Source: Glandiceps talaboti
Taxonomy: Eukaryota; Hemichordata; Enteropneusta; Spengelidae
Direction: 5' to 3'
Assembly: GCF_964340395.1 (NCBI RefSeq)
Contig: NC_135550.1
Span: 5,325,601 to 5,345,600, forward strand
Length of the DNA: 20,000 nt
Position numbers and translations under genes: made by a program. The notes below the pieces were generated by a model. That model was not told the DNA's origin. It saw nothing but the letters and a program-made list of their open reading frames with translations, and did no database searches. Position 1 is the first letter of the stretch. Each line of letters opens with the position of its first letter. Below, one piece after another: positions 7,021-16,625 of this stretch.

Positions 7021-7440
7021 AGCAATTGAGCTATATCTGTGGAATACGTGCTTCAAATTCCATATAATTTGTCACATACATCAACCATGAGAAACACACA
7101 TATCCTCTAAAGTCTGTTGGCATAGTTTGTAATTTTAATGGGTAATTTGCATAGTTAGTGATTTTCGGTAATTAGGCTTTATCTTAAGAATGCAAACTTC
7201 AAATTTCATTTAACTTGATACATTCATCAACCACAAAAAATCATACGTTTTGATATAGTTGCTTGTGTAGTTTTTAATTACGATGTGTAATTTCCATAAG
7301 GAATCATTCAATAATTGAGGTATATCTTTTATATTGCAAACTTTGAATTTCATAATTTAGTACATGCATTTATGCTAAAGAGGAGCATGTGTCATGTAAA
7401 GCTTGATGATGTAACTTATAAGCTTCATCATACAGTTTCG
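7021..7440. repeat. Diverged tandem array, about 145-bp period, three units
   Basis: The units begin at about 7021, 7168 and 7311 with RRTAATTRRGSTWTATC-like sequence. Each continues with a cAAACTTcaAATTTCATwTAAyTT-like stretch and a TACATnCATyAACCa-like stretch. Spacings are 147 and 143 bp. Divergence is high, so the array is old; no coding frame is conserved. Confidence 0.7.
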
Positions 7441-7703
7441 CATCATTGATTTTCCAATTAAGTGGTACGTACATCATGTATAATAACTATAGTTCAAGGG
7501 TTTGCATTCCAACAATGTACGTATCCCCAAAAATCTACAGTTTTGCCCCTACGGTAGGCATTCAGTTTAAATCTGGTTATAAAATAAAGCCTAATTACTG
7601 AAAATCATTTATTTATATGTAGTAAATTATATTTAATTTTTAGAGTGCATTCTTATGATATAGCCTAATTACTTATTTATAATTATTAATTATGCAATGA
7701 CTC

Positions 7704-7955
7704 AATAGGGAACTTGCACACCCGCCATGTTGAATGTTGCATCATGGGAAATGTGATAATAAATACTAATCCAATAGTATTGTAAACAATAATTTTACAT
7801 TGTTTTTAACCACAAATGATCAATTCATAGTTGCCCTGACCATTGTGGGAGGTTTATTTCATCGGTAGCTCCTGATTAAGTATTACAATGACCACAGATA
7901 AGCCCATAGTCCTTTGCGTCTGAGCATGCTCAGTCTGGATTGCAAGTTCCCTATT
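7704..7955. mobile_element. MITE with 15-bp perfect TIRs and TA target duplication
   Basis: AATAGGGAACTTGCA at 7704-7718 is the exact reverse complement of 7941-7955. Read as TA duplications (7706-7707 and 7952-7953) around GGGAACTTGCA TIRs, the mobile unit is 7708-7951 (244 bp). TA duplications fit Tc1/mariner-type mobilisation. There is no coding capacity. A 14-bp perfect palindrome CTGAGCATGCTCAG lies at 7920-7933. Confidence 0.85.
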
Positions 7956-8128
7956 ACATCAATAACCTCTATGATGCACGTGCACCCTTGGTATAATGAA
8001 TGTATGTATGTACTAAATTATATAGAACTGTGAATATGCACTCAAACATCTCAGGACGTGTTCTTTGTTATGTTTGGAGTATGTGCAGTTATATAATGAG
8101 TTTTGACTACAAAATGATGCAAATGATG

Positions 8129-9117
8129 ATGCAAAACCTACGCGCATGCGGGATCCCTGAGCAACCTGTTACCACAATTAGCACATTGTATGAAGGGACA
8201 AGAGCAAACGTCATCTCACCAGATGGAGAAACCGATTTCTTTAAACATTTGTGGTGGAGTTCTTCAAGGAGACACTCTAGTACCTTATTTGTTTGCTATT
8301 TATTGTAATCAACTACATTATGCGTAAAGCTATCTGCTGCAGGAAATGTACATCGCTACATTTCACAGATCTGGACTTCGCTGATGACATAGTTTTGTTA
8401 TCCAATAAAGTGCATCAGGCCAAAGAACAGCTGCAGCTTGTAGAATATTAGGCGGCAAAAGTGGGATTGCATGTTAATGCCAAGAAAACCGCAGTGATGC
8501 TATACAATCAAGAAGTACTGATTCTGATATTACATCAATCAGCGGAGACAAAATCAAAGCGGTAGATAACTTCAGGTACCTAGGAGGATGGATGCAAAGT
8601 ACAGAGAAAGATCTGAGAATTAGGAAAACATTAGCTTGGAAAGCTTGTCACAAACCTCAAAAATATGGTCTTGCTCACTGCAGAAATCGATGAAAATCCG
8701 CGTCTTCCTAGACTCTGTCGAGTCGGTCTTATTGTGCAACAGTAACACCTGGACATTGACACGTCAAATGGAGAAGAGCTTAGACGGGACGTATACACGG
8801 ATGCTGCGAATGGTATCCTGGAAACAACCTATGACAAATAACGAGCTTTATAGTGGTTTAACAAAGGTCAGCCAAAGGATCACCATCCGACTAACAGGAC
8901 ACTGCGTTCGTCACTCTGAGGAAATTGCTTCGCAACTTATTCTATGGCAACCAACTGGTGGAAACGTAAAACAAGGAAGAAAACCAACATATTTTATTGA
9001 CGTCATCAAACGTGACACAGGACTAGATAATGTCCTAGAAATGCAGTGAAGGACAGAACCTCGTGGAAAGTTTTCGTCAAACGAGCTCGATTGGGAGATC
9101 GACGAAAGTGAAAGTGA
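8129..9117 (+). pseudogene. Non-LTR retrotransposon reverse transcriptase, decayed fragment
   Basis: Successive frames give reverse transcriptase blocks in the right order. First comes G-I-P-E-Q...ISTLYEGTRANVISPDGETDFF (8129-8240, read in parts); then, after a frame change near 8243, GGVLQGDTLVPYLFAIY; then the catalytic F-A-D-D motif at 8377-8388 within D-L-D-F-A-D-D-I-V-L-L-S; then a Y-L-G-G-W-M-Q-S-T-E-K-D-L stretch (about 8578-8620). After another frame change near 8655 come the post-RT region with W-T-L-T-R-Q-M-E-K-S-L-D-G-T-Y-T-R-M-L-R-M and G-H-C-V-R-H-S-E-E. A final R-A-R-L-G-D-R-R-K tail follows a further break near 9048. There are in-frame stops at 8326 and 8449. The 5' half is missing. 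The element is dead, and the exact clade is left open. Confidence 0.85.
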
Positions 9118-9120
9118 AGT

Positions 9121-9423
9121 TGACTACAAATATGGTTGCCATTCAGTAAAAGTGATATGAGCACCAAAAATAAAGCTTGTGTATAGATAATGTCTTCAAT
9201 ATTACTTGTAAACAAGCTGATTTAAAAGAATTGACAATATATAAATACTACATTGAGTCTGTGATAGGCAGGAATTGACTGGATTTTGATAATTGACCTC
9301 AAGGTCAAGGTCAAAAGGCCAAGGTCTCAAAAGATACCTTGCATTTGATAATATGGGGAAAAAACTTGAATGGAGTGTCTGTGTATTATTGTTTTTGAGT
9401 TATGCAGTAAAATATTGATTTTG
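9121..9423. repeat. 302-bp tandem repeat, unit 1 (uninterrupted)
   Basis: The unit starts GACTACAAATATGG and includes a run of AAGGTCA half-sites near 9297-9325 (CCTCAAGGTCAAGGTCA). It directly follows the reverse transcriptase pseudogene. Unit 2 starts at 9424 with AACTACAAATGTGG. Confidence 0.8.
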
Positions 9424-9543
9424 AACTACAAATGTGGCTGTCATTCAGTAGAAGTGAGATAATGCATGTGTATAGTTCTTTTCTTCAATATTAAACTTGT
9501 AAAGATGATTTAAAAGAAATTGGCAATATGTAAATACTACAAT
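9424..9543. repeat. 302-bp tandem repeat, unit 2, left part
   Basis: It aligns to 9122-9243 of unit 1 (C-A-T-T-C-A-G-T-A-R-A-A-G-T-G-A, then G-A-T-T-T-A-A-A-A-G-A-A, then A-A-A-T-A-C-T-A-C). It breaks off at the ACAAT duplication (9539-9543); the right part resumes after the inserted element at 11286. Confidence 0.8.
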
Positions 9544-11285
9544 CAGGGCCGTAGCCTGACCAAATTGCCAAGGGGGGGGGGGGGGGGGGCAGAACTTTGT
9601 CTTGGTGCAATCTTGCATTTAAAATGCTAATTTACATAAATTTGCCTGTAATTTACATAATATATAGTTTAGCATACGCAATTAAATATCATATGTAAAA
9701 AATAAAAAATGCTGGTCAACGGGTAACCTAGTACCTAACCCATCACATTGGGTAAGTAGGTCGATTTCATTTTTTCACAATGCCTGACAAGGATAAAACA
9801 AACCATATATAGTGATAGCAAAATATTTCAGGTCAAGTTTAGATAGAACTTATTCAGTCATCTTGATACTATCTCTTGCAATTTGTCTGCATAGCTACAG
9901 TTAGGAAATGTACACAATTCAATTTACGGTGTAATTATGGTGTAGTTCCTCTCACCCTCCCTTCTCAAAAAATGTTAAGCCCCGCCAGTTGAAACTCAAG
10001 CATTATTTTAGCCACCCCTTCTGTCACCTACACTACAGTGGAGATATAAAATCATATGGTACAATGATGCATTGGAAGGAGACAACTCCAAAGGTGAAAA
10101 AAATAAGACAGTGTAGGAGGCCATTTAGAATCATAAAATATCAAACCATGGACATAATAAAATACCAGAATTGAAACAATTATGCTATGCGCTATATATT
10201 ATTTGGAAGTGTATTTTGTTGTGGCAAAGCTGAAAGATATTATGCGGATGTGCACATGGTAAATGTGTTCTCCTGAAGTTTAATTTGGTTTTAAAAAATC
10301 ACGAAAAAGAGCAAAACATTTCAAGAGTTTCAGACTTTCGATGGCCCAATGGTCATAAACTTTTGTTCAATTCCTTTTAGTGCACATTGGATATCTAATC
10401 TCAATTCATGCTTGTATGCAACATCAGAGCCAAGTAAACCACTGTATAAGATATTATATTATTTGGAATAGACTCAAATGTATATTGTTACATGTACTAT
10501 TCAGAAAATGTAAAGAAATATCCTTAATTTTGAAGAAAAAAATGCGAAGCCCGCATGAGGATATATTGCCCATCACCAGAAAAAAATATATGGGTAGGTT
10601 GAACAGCCTTTTTTTCTGGCCTAATAGTTCCCGAAAAGATGTCACATTCAAAGTAAAAAAAATGGATGGTGCTTTCTCAAATAAGTAGCACAACAAAATA
10701 ATCATTTCTTTACCCAACTCTCAAAAACTGTTATGGCCTCGTTTATATCGGAACCCAAGGTGAACTCAGTGAATTCTCCTTGCCATTATCATTATAATGG
10801 AAATTGAAGTTTGGATTTTGATGTCAAAGGTACAGCTGTGTTTACAAATTCAATGCCATTCTTTCATACAAATTGTCGCTTCAAAATGAATTGCGGAATA
10901 ACGCTAGTGTCAGTGTGCAATGATGAGATAATTATATCAAACAACATTTTAACCAAAGACAACATCGAACACAATTATTGAAAGAAATATCTTCAAATAG
11001 TGGATCTTAGATATTTAACTGGACACATTTTTATTCAAAGTTAAGCCAGGGTACAATAGCGATATAAGATACATATTAGCCAGAAGTCAGCAGTGTACAG
11101 TCACTTTAGTGAACCATCCTTTTAAATCGATCGCGCATGCTAGGAATCGTCACGTAAATAACGCTTTTAATAGCATCGCTATGTATTCAAAAAGTAGCTT
11201 TTTTCTATCTTTTTTCCCCAAAATATCGGGGGGGGGGCAGCTGCCCCCCCCCCCCCCCCCCCCCCCGCAGCGGGCTACGGTACTG
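9544..11285. mobile_element. 1742-bp TIR element nested in the tandem repeat
   Basis: The left end is CAGGGCCGTAGCC and the right end, read inward, is CAGTACCGTAGCC (11 of 13 matching). Both ends carry a long G run just inside (18 G at 9572-9589; 23 C at 11244-11266 on the plus strand). ACAAT flanks both sides (9539-9543 and 11286-11290). Deleting the element and one ACAAT restores unit 2 so that it matches unit 1. The terminal CAGGG..CGTAGCC sequence resembles hAT-like ends, but hAT elements duplicate 8 bp, so the superfamily is uncertain. Internal open frames (9989-10174, 10380-10688) show no transposase motif, so it is probably non-autonomous. Confidence 0.8.
11228..11266. repeat. G10-CAGCTG-C23 palindromic tract
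   Basis: Ten G, then CAGCTG, then 23 C form a perfect 26-bp palindrome (11228-11253) inside the right end of the nested element. It could form a very stable hairpin or quadruplex and is a likely assembly-error site. Confidence 0.9.
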
Positions 11286-11400
11286 ACAATATGTCTGTGA
11301 TAGGAGTTGACTTGATTAATATTTTTAACCGCGAAGGTCAGGGCCAAGGTTAAGGTCACAAAAGATAGCTTGAATCTGATAGTATGATACATATGATGTA
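11286..11400. repeat. 302-bp tandem repeat, unit 2, right part
   Basis: It starts with the second ACAAT and aligns to 9250-9350 of unit 1 (TCTGTGATAGG, TTGACTKGATT, then AAGGTCA-type repeats, CAAAAGATA, TTGATAATATG-like). It is more diverged than the left part. Confidence 0.7.
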
Positions 11401-11412
11401 TTCATCGGACAT

Positions 11413-11420
11413 TATAAAAG
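11413..11420 (+). promoter_or_regulatory. TATA-like box before a candidate first exon
   Basis: TATAAAAG lies within a small hairpin (CGGACA..TGTCCG), about 120 bp before the candidate start codon at 11541. By position it could drive the small gene proposed below; nothing else supports it. Confidence 0.25.
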
Positions 11421-11540
11421 TGTCCGTCATTACCAAATTAACTGTATACGCTCAATGGACAGCGCCCTCTTGTATGCATTAGCTGTCATTATGTATCGAA
11501 TATTTGTAAGTTAGTAATCATTGTGTCTGTCGCACATTAC

Positions 11541-11589
11541 ATGGTAGACATGGAAGGTGGTGGTTTTGAGAGAGTATGCAGCCAAGAAT
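11541..11589 (+). CDS. Candidate first exon of a small unrecognised gene
   Basis: ATG at 11541 (a second in-frame ATG is at 11550) opens 16 codons, MVDMEGGGFERVCSQE, ending in phase 1 (T) at a very good donor, GT at 11590 (gtaagtat). A TATA-like box is upstream. The phase fits the acceptor of the terminal exon candidate at 15448, where T+GG would give Trp. I recognise no family. The alternative is a chance ATG plus donor in repeat DNA. Confidence 0.25.
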
Positions 11590-11736
11590 GTAAGTATCGA
11601 AAATATCATTCTGTTCATGCACTATGTAGAGTCATGATTGCCGCATAGTTACTGGCCGGCTTGGAGTCTGTAAATTCCAGATTCGAATTGAGCTATGACT
11701 GCCGTTTGTTTCTGAATGGCTGAAGTCTTAACCACG

Positions 11737-11773
11737 GCACTGTACAACATTTTACCCACAACTCTCTCTGATT
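11737..11773 (+). mobile_element. SINE-like 3' tail, inverted pair, left member
   Basis: This 37-bp segment (GCACTGTACAAC...CTCTCTCTGATT) matches the reverse complement of 12322-12358 at 35 of 37 positions. A B-box-like sequence, GATTCGAATTG, lies upstream near 11690, so it is likely the conserved part of a decayed tRNA-derived SINE running from about 11650. Confidence 0.55.
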
Positions 11774-12321
11774 TGTAGTGTTGGACATCATCTCCTTGAA
11801 GTCAGACAAATCTCACCAGTGTATAGGGTTTTGTAAAAACATTTTTTCCATTTGGCAAGCGTAGAATTGCCACTGATGAGGTTCTGAATACCCATTTTCA
11901 TCGGTTCTGGTATCAGTGATTTATTGTAGAAGGAGTAGCAACTTTAGGAATTTGTCAGAAGATTTTCTTGAAAGACATGCAGAATATTTGCAACGAAACT
12001 AAGGAAAATATATGCACCTGTTATGACTTTGCCAAAGATATAGATTTATTTGAATAGGTATGACAAAAGAAATTTACATACTAAAACTCATCATACACAC
12101 TGACTACCCAAGTTATTGACACTTTGACAGTGAAAAGTGTTTTATTCACGGCACATGCTTAATTTAGTTGTTAGTTCATTTTTATACAAAATTTAGAACT
12201 TTATTTATGATTCCTAATCGTTCTTTTGCTACATATTAATTAAACTTAATTACTATACTTAAAATGTTGAAAAGTATAGATTATTGAAAAAGTTATAAAA
12301 TAAGGAACCTCCAAGCATACC

Positions 12322-12430
12322 AATCAGAGAGAGTTGTGGGTAAGATATTGTACAGTGCACGGGCACGATTTGAACCACGACTCTGCCTCAGTCAATGAAA
12401 CTGTATAATTGGGGACCTGGGCTGGTTGGA
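12322..12430 (-). mobile_element. SINE-like element, inverted pair, right member
   Basis: On the minus strand a B-box-like GTGGTTCAAATCGTG (near 12366-12380) is followed by the conserved tail TGTACAATATCTTACCCAC and onward to CTGATT. It faces the copy at 11737, about 550 bp away, so a transcript across both could fold back on itself. Confidence 0.55.
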
Positions 12431-12624
12431 TGGGGTTGCAATGTGAATACTTTAATCTAGCTTATGCAAGCTCCTCAGGGAGTCGAGAAAGTTAAAGGAT
12501 CGTTGTGCCGTTGTGGGGATGCTTTGCCAGAGCACAGATAACTAACTATGTTAAATTAGTTACCTGTGGCCAGAGGTACTTGTTAGCACCTAGAGCTAGC
12601 TTTCGGAGAGCGGGCTCATTATCT

Positions 12625-12675
12625 TCAGGAATAATAATAATAATAATAATTAAATAATAGTACATGATAATAATA
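12625..12675. repeat. (AAT)n-type microsatellite tail
   Basis: AATAATAAT runs (about 12630-12650) end a GC-richer segment (12420-12620) that has no coding frame. This may be the 3' tail of an unidentified SINE or LINE. Confidence 0.6.
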
Positions 12676-12712
12676 AAAATAGTAATAATCGGGTTTACTC
12701 TAATATTAATTG

Positions 12713-13390
12713 TATGCTGAGTTCAAAAAAGGGGGTCATTTTATGAACATCTGTTGCCATGGTAACCAAAATCATCATAATATGTTAATCATTTTTCCAA
12801 AAATTGACATAAAACATTGAAAAAAAAGATAATACAGTGAAAAAATGTCCTTGTATTAGACATGTATGAGTTAGTGCTACCTGGTGTAACACAAATTGTA
12901 TAAAATTGGATAGCTGTTTCCATGGAAACATATGGTAGAGTAAAAAATGTTGTGTTGGTTAAACACCTACATATCTGGAAAATAACATGATAAACCTAAT
13001 TATAACATAGTTTATTAGCATATTGACCACCCTATCTTGAGTAGTTTGTTATGCTGAGTTCAAAAATAGATATCATTTTAGGAACATCTGTTGCCATGGT
13101 AACCTAAATCACCATATTATGCATTATTAGGCAAAATTTATGTAAAATTCGAAGAAAAGATTTTTTATAAACAAAATCCTTACTTTTGGCATATATGCAC
13201 TAATGCTATCCATTGTAAGACAGATTATCTAAAATTGGAGAGTGGCTTCCATGGAAACATAAAATACGCTTACTTTACAAATGCCATGTTTTAGTACAAA
13301 AATTACATCTGACATACACCTACAAACGAATGGGTTTGCTATTAAAATACCAACTATTTTGTTACTCCAAGTCCTAATAAAATATGCAAC
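12713..13390. repeat. 337-bp tandem repeat, two units, with X-box-like dyads
   Basis: The units start at 12713 and 13050 with TATGCTGAGTTCAAAAA. Each carries GTTGCCATGGTAACC (12753-12767 and 13090-13104), exactly 337 bp apart, and a second dyad: GTTTCCATGGAAAC (12916-12929, a perfect palindrome) and GCTTCCATGGAAAC (13245-13258). GTTGCCATGGTAAC fits the RFX X-box consensus. The dyads are better preserved than the rest of the unit. Confidence 0.8.
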
Positions 13391-13489
13391 TAGTCACAAA
13401 CTGAGTGGTTGTAAAAGCTTAACATGTATGTCAGAAGATCTGTGCCGATTACAAGGTCTAATTACGATCACAATTTTTTGAAGAGCCGG

Positions 13490-13620
13490 CCGGGCCAACT
13501 ACACTACAACATGTCACGCGCAAGGAGGGTGCTACTATATACGTCACGTGAACATAAACAAACCGGTGTGCGGGAATGTGAAGAAAATTGCAGGCCTTCG
13601 CTAGTTTTCTGTTAAATATT
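13490..13620. other. CpG-richer island with CRE/E-box-like core
   Basis: This short stretch is richer in GC and CpG than its surroundings. It contains GCCGGCCGGGCC and TACGTCACGTGA (a CRE-like ACGTCA overlapping a CACGTG E-box, near 13540). A 35-codon frame from ATG at 13511 follows. It could be a promoter, but no transcription unit can be attached to it. Confidence 0.25.
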
Positions 13621-14343
13621 AAATGTATACACTGGCAACTGTTTGCAATAATGACAACATAACACAGCAATAAAGATATACTGTGTGAAATTACGATTTA
13701 ATACAAATTACTCAGCTTTTAAATACAACCCCATCTTGACATATTCTTGTCCTTTTCAGTAACTGTTGTGCTGACAATGTGACATTTACAAACATGAACA
13801 TGTACGTTAACGAAGTCATCAGCTCTACATACCTTTTGCTAAGAACAAAATTCAACTTTCCTTTCTTGGCAGTGTAAATCATATACATATATGCATACGT
13901 AGTACATAGTCTTCAGTTGAATATATGACATAATCATGGATAAGCAATTAATGTAACGTAGGTCCGGTTTGACAAGACATTGACACCAAAACATACATCC
14001 AATGTTGCGTTCAAGGAAACCGTTAGTTGCTTCATGATTAAACACTGTCCGTTTACACAGAGGTTATTTCCACGCAAATATATAGCCGTCACAAAATAAT
14101 TGAATATTAGGTATCCTGTGCAACTCTGTAGGGTTGCACTCGTGCTGTATATGCTGCTGTTCGAAGCATACGACATGCAGTCCAACATAAACTCACGAGC
14201 AAATTCAAATAAGGCCGGTCAGTCTTATCACAGTATCGTGTAGTCTTCAGGAAACGTCCACAATAACAATAAGCAAACATCAGTAAGCGTCTAAAAAAAT
14301 AAACCACACTTGGTAGATTTTTTTTAGTGTATGTTCGTTGAAT
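13621..14343. other. No recognised gene
   Basis: Overlapping minus-strand frames of 66-84 codons occur here (13458-14307). None shows a domain, a repeat of hydrophobic segments or a convincing splice context. I see nothing else definable. Confidence 0.5.
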
Positions 14344-14520
14344 TTAGCAGTCAGTATCGCCAAAGGAGTCATCACAATACAGATTTTGAGTGAAATTTTG
14401 TTGTGGATTTCTCTCATTGATCCACATAATACTGTGGTCTGATTGTTGCATGATGGGAAAATTTGGACCGGCCGATGAGGGCAGCATTCGAATGACAAAC
14501 TCCAGACGAAATGAAATACC
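14344..14520 (-). CDS. Possible terminal exon on the minus strand, unrecognised
   Basis: On the minus strand an acceptor-like T-rich tract ending TTGGCAG (plus 14521-14527) is followed by 58 codons beginning G-I-S-F-R-L-E-F-V-I-R-M-L and ending in an acidic tail C-D-D-S-F-G-D-T-D-C before TAA. Composition is protein-like, but a competing minus-strand frame is open over the same stretch, no polyadenylation signal is evident and no family is recognised. Confidence 0.2.
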   Translation of the reverse strand, partial: GISFRLEFVIRMLPSSAGPNFPIMQQSDHSIMWINERNPQQNFTQNLYCDDSFGDTDC

Positions 14521-15447
14521 CTGCCAATTAAATGTAAAATTACTGAATTCATAGTCATGTGTTTCAGTGGATGTATTCAATCACAAATACGATTATTTTC
14601 CATCTGTCAGGCCAACTGTACAAGTATAAAGTTGAAGTCAGTGTCTTGTGATCATGTATCGTGTAACCCAAATATTCAAATTGCAACAATGTTACATGTA
14701 TATACAAGTTGTATAAAAATTACGTACATTGTCTCCCCATGAAAAAAGTATCCATGGTAACATTTCTACATGGTTCAGTGAGGTGGGTCTATTTCTATTT
14801 TTGTACCCCAAATCAACATTGTCTAGCTTTGGGCCGGGTTCGTACGTGCAGTGATTGCTGCAGTTCCAAAATGCCTCTAGCTAGAGGTGCTGGAAGGTTC
14901 AGTGGATGAACAGGTACTTGTGGTAGCATATTAATGAGTTCTATTTGATGAGTAGTTCGTTCCTGGTTTTTAAAAAATTATATTTACATCTCTCTGAACG
15001 TCTAAAATACACTTTTTTCAGAAGTAATATTTGAAAAGATTAACATAAAAAAGGAGATGTCCGTTCAAACCAAGTCACCCTACACCATGTACCAAACACT
15101 AAAACAGTAAGTTCATCATGTCGCCCTAGTACTAGTAGTACGGACATAGCACGGATCGTTAATGTGAGAATCAGATGTGTGGTTATATGACTCGTATGAT
15201 GTGCGTCCTGTTTCGAGGTCAAAATGGTGCATGCTAATCCCGTTGAATGCAGAAGTGAGCAAAATGTAAGCTAAACAATCAAATTTGTCAATAAAAAGTA
15301 TCCATAGGGAAAGTACTGTCCTCTATTGAATATGGAGTTTCTGTGGTGTAGAAAATATCGTTTTTTCTCATATTTTGCATTGCTAGGAAACGTGTCCTCC
15401 CCGCTTGTGCTGTTAGTTACAAGTCGCTTACAGTGGTAATCTTGCAG
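14521..15447. other. No recognised gene (possible intron)
   Basis: Only short open frames occur on either strand. If the small gene proposed from 11541 to 15587 is real, this belongs to its intron. Confidence 0.4.
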
Positions 15448-15587
15448 GGGGTCAGTTCAGTGGCCATGGAAAGTACGAGTGCATGCACAGATTTCTTGGT
15501 GCACGACACCATCGCCGAGTTAGCATCTTATCCTTCCTTGAGAAAAGTATAAACGCCAGACTCTCAAAATTACGGCCAGACTTTTAA
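15448..15587 (+). CDS. Candidate terminal exon of a small unrecognised gene
   Basis: After the acceptor gtaatcttgcag (ending 15447) the frame entering with two bases reads GQFSGHGKYECM, then HRFLGARHHRRV, SILSFLEKSINARL and SKLRPDF, stopping at TAA 15585-15587. The peptide has normal complexity, with a basic HHRR patch and a possible amphipathic helix. AATAAA occurs overlapping the stop (15586-15591) and again at 15610-15615, as expected for a terminal exon with a very short 3' UTR. The entering phase matches the donor at 11589, which would give a 62-residue protein if no other exon intervenes. A second frame over the same bases (ATG at 15463) is open for 28 codons, so coding is not proven. 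No family is recognised. Confidence 0.35.
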
Positions 15588-15609
15588 TAAAACTGAAGGT
15601 GTTTTTGCC

Positions 15610-15615
15610 AATAAA
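15610..15615 (+). terminator. Polyadenylation signal AATAAA
   Basis: AATAAA lies 23 bp after the stop of the candidate exon at 15448-15587; a first AATAAA overlaps that stop. T-rich sequence follows. Confidence 0.35.
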
Positions 15616-15905
15616 TGACAGCTTGATTTTAGAGGGACGAAAATAACTCTTTCGTTTTGGTTTTGGAAAAGAGATGAACACGTATTTTAATTGAAGAAAA
15701 TGAAGTATATCTATGTGTTATTATGGTGAGAATGTTTATATTTTCTTGCTCTATTGTTGTACACTAACTTTTGACAATCGCTTTAGTCATATACATCCGA
15801 AGAGCTTACTTTTGTCCAACCCTATGTAGACAATAGATGAACCATTGTACAACTATGCGCATAACTTTGCGCAGTGGATTTGTCAAGCGTCTGGACAAAC
15901 TCAGG
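15616..15905. other. No recognised gene
   Basis: AT-rich sequence without a supported frame, motif or repeat. Confidence 0.5.
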
Positions 15906-15958
15906 TCAGGCACCAGCCCCCCCCCCCCTACACACACACAAACAAACACACACACAAA

Positions 15959-15990
<32 letters not shown>
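15906..15990. repeat. C-tract plus (CA)n microsatellite
   Basis: An 11-C run is followed by CA and CAAA repeats up to about 15990. Overlapping T-H and H-T peptide frames are artefacts. Confidence 0.9.
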
Positions 15991-15994
<4 letters not shown>

Positions 15995-16207
15995 TACTTT
16001 TTTAAAAATATTTCATGTTTTCTGTTTATTATTCATTTTGAGCTTTTGAGCTTTATAAAGGAAAAATGTCCACATCTTATGATCCCTTTAAAATAAATAT
16101 ATTCTATAAGCTCACACGGATATATTTTATTGAAAGCACCATTCCTCTAAAAAAAAAAATTTGTGCAGACATTTTTATTATTATGTACTATTAAAACCCC
16201 TTAACTT

Positions 16208-16208
<1 letters not shown>

Positions 16209-16283
<75 letters not shown>

Positions 16284-16301
16284 TGATGATGATAATAATA
16301 C
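16209..16301. repeat. (AAT)n microsatellite with GAT variant
   Basis: About 30 trinucleotide units, switching to GAT for a few units near 16281-16292. Confidence 0.95.
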
Positions 16302-16394
16302 GTATCATAGTTTTACTCAATATTAGTAATATGAATACTCAGTATTAGTATAAATGAATAAACCGAAGTGTTGTTCCTGCCTTAGGAAAGAATT

Positions 16395-16625
16395 CCATTT
16401 CAAGTTCGCGGTTCTGTCCCCGGTTTCCGCGGATATTCCAAACCCTCCCCAACCGCGGATAGTTTTGTTGCTAAATGTTACTGTGAATATTCATGAGACG
16501 CTTATATTACTGCATAGCATGGCGTAATGTATTCAGAGTAAATGAGCCTGAATAATCATCATGATCATCATATCGTGAAAGATATATCCGGGTCCGCGGG
16601 ATCGGGACCCGCGGTTGGTTTCCGT
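16395..16625. other. CCGCGG-rich segment with inverted motif
   Basis: CCGCGG occurs at about 16428, 16455, 16594 and 16610, with an imperfect dyad GGGTCCGCGGGATCGGGACC near 16590-16610. No frame is supported. It may be an old repeat or a regulatory CpG patch. Confidence 0.3.

Noticed and set aside
10380-10717. Opposed 87-102 codon frames as a transposase for the nested element
   Set aside because: Neither shows a DDE, zinc-finger or dimerisation motif, and they overlap on opposite strands.
11109-11392. Poly-Pro and poly-Gly open frames
   Set aside because: Produced by the C23 and G10 tracts.
11874-11905. Second hammerhead candidate at CTGATGA
   Set aside because: No helix II and no GAAA follow it. 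The CTGANGA matches I noticed elsewhere (near 2573, 8383, 13838, 18025 and 18705, both strands) also lack GAAA and helices.
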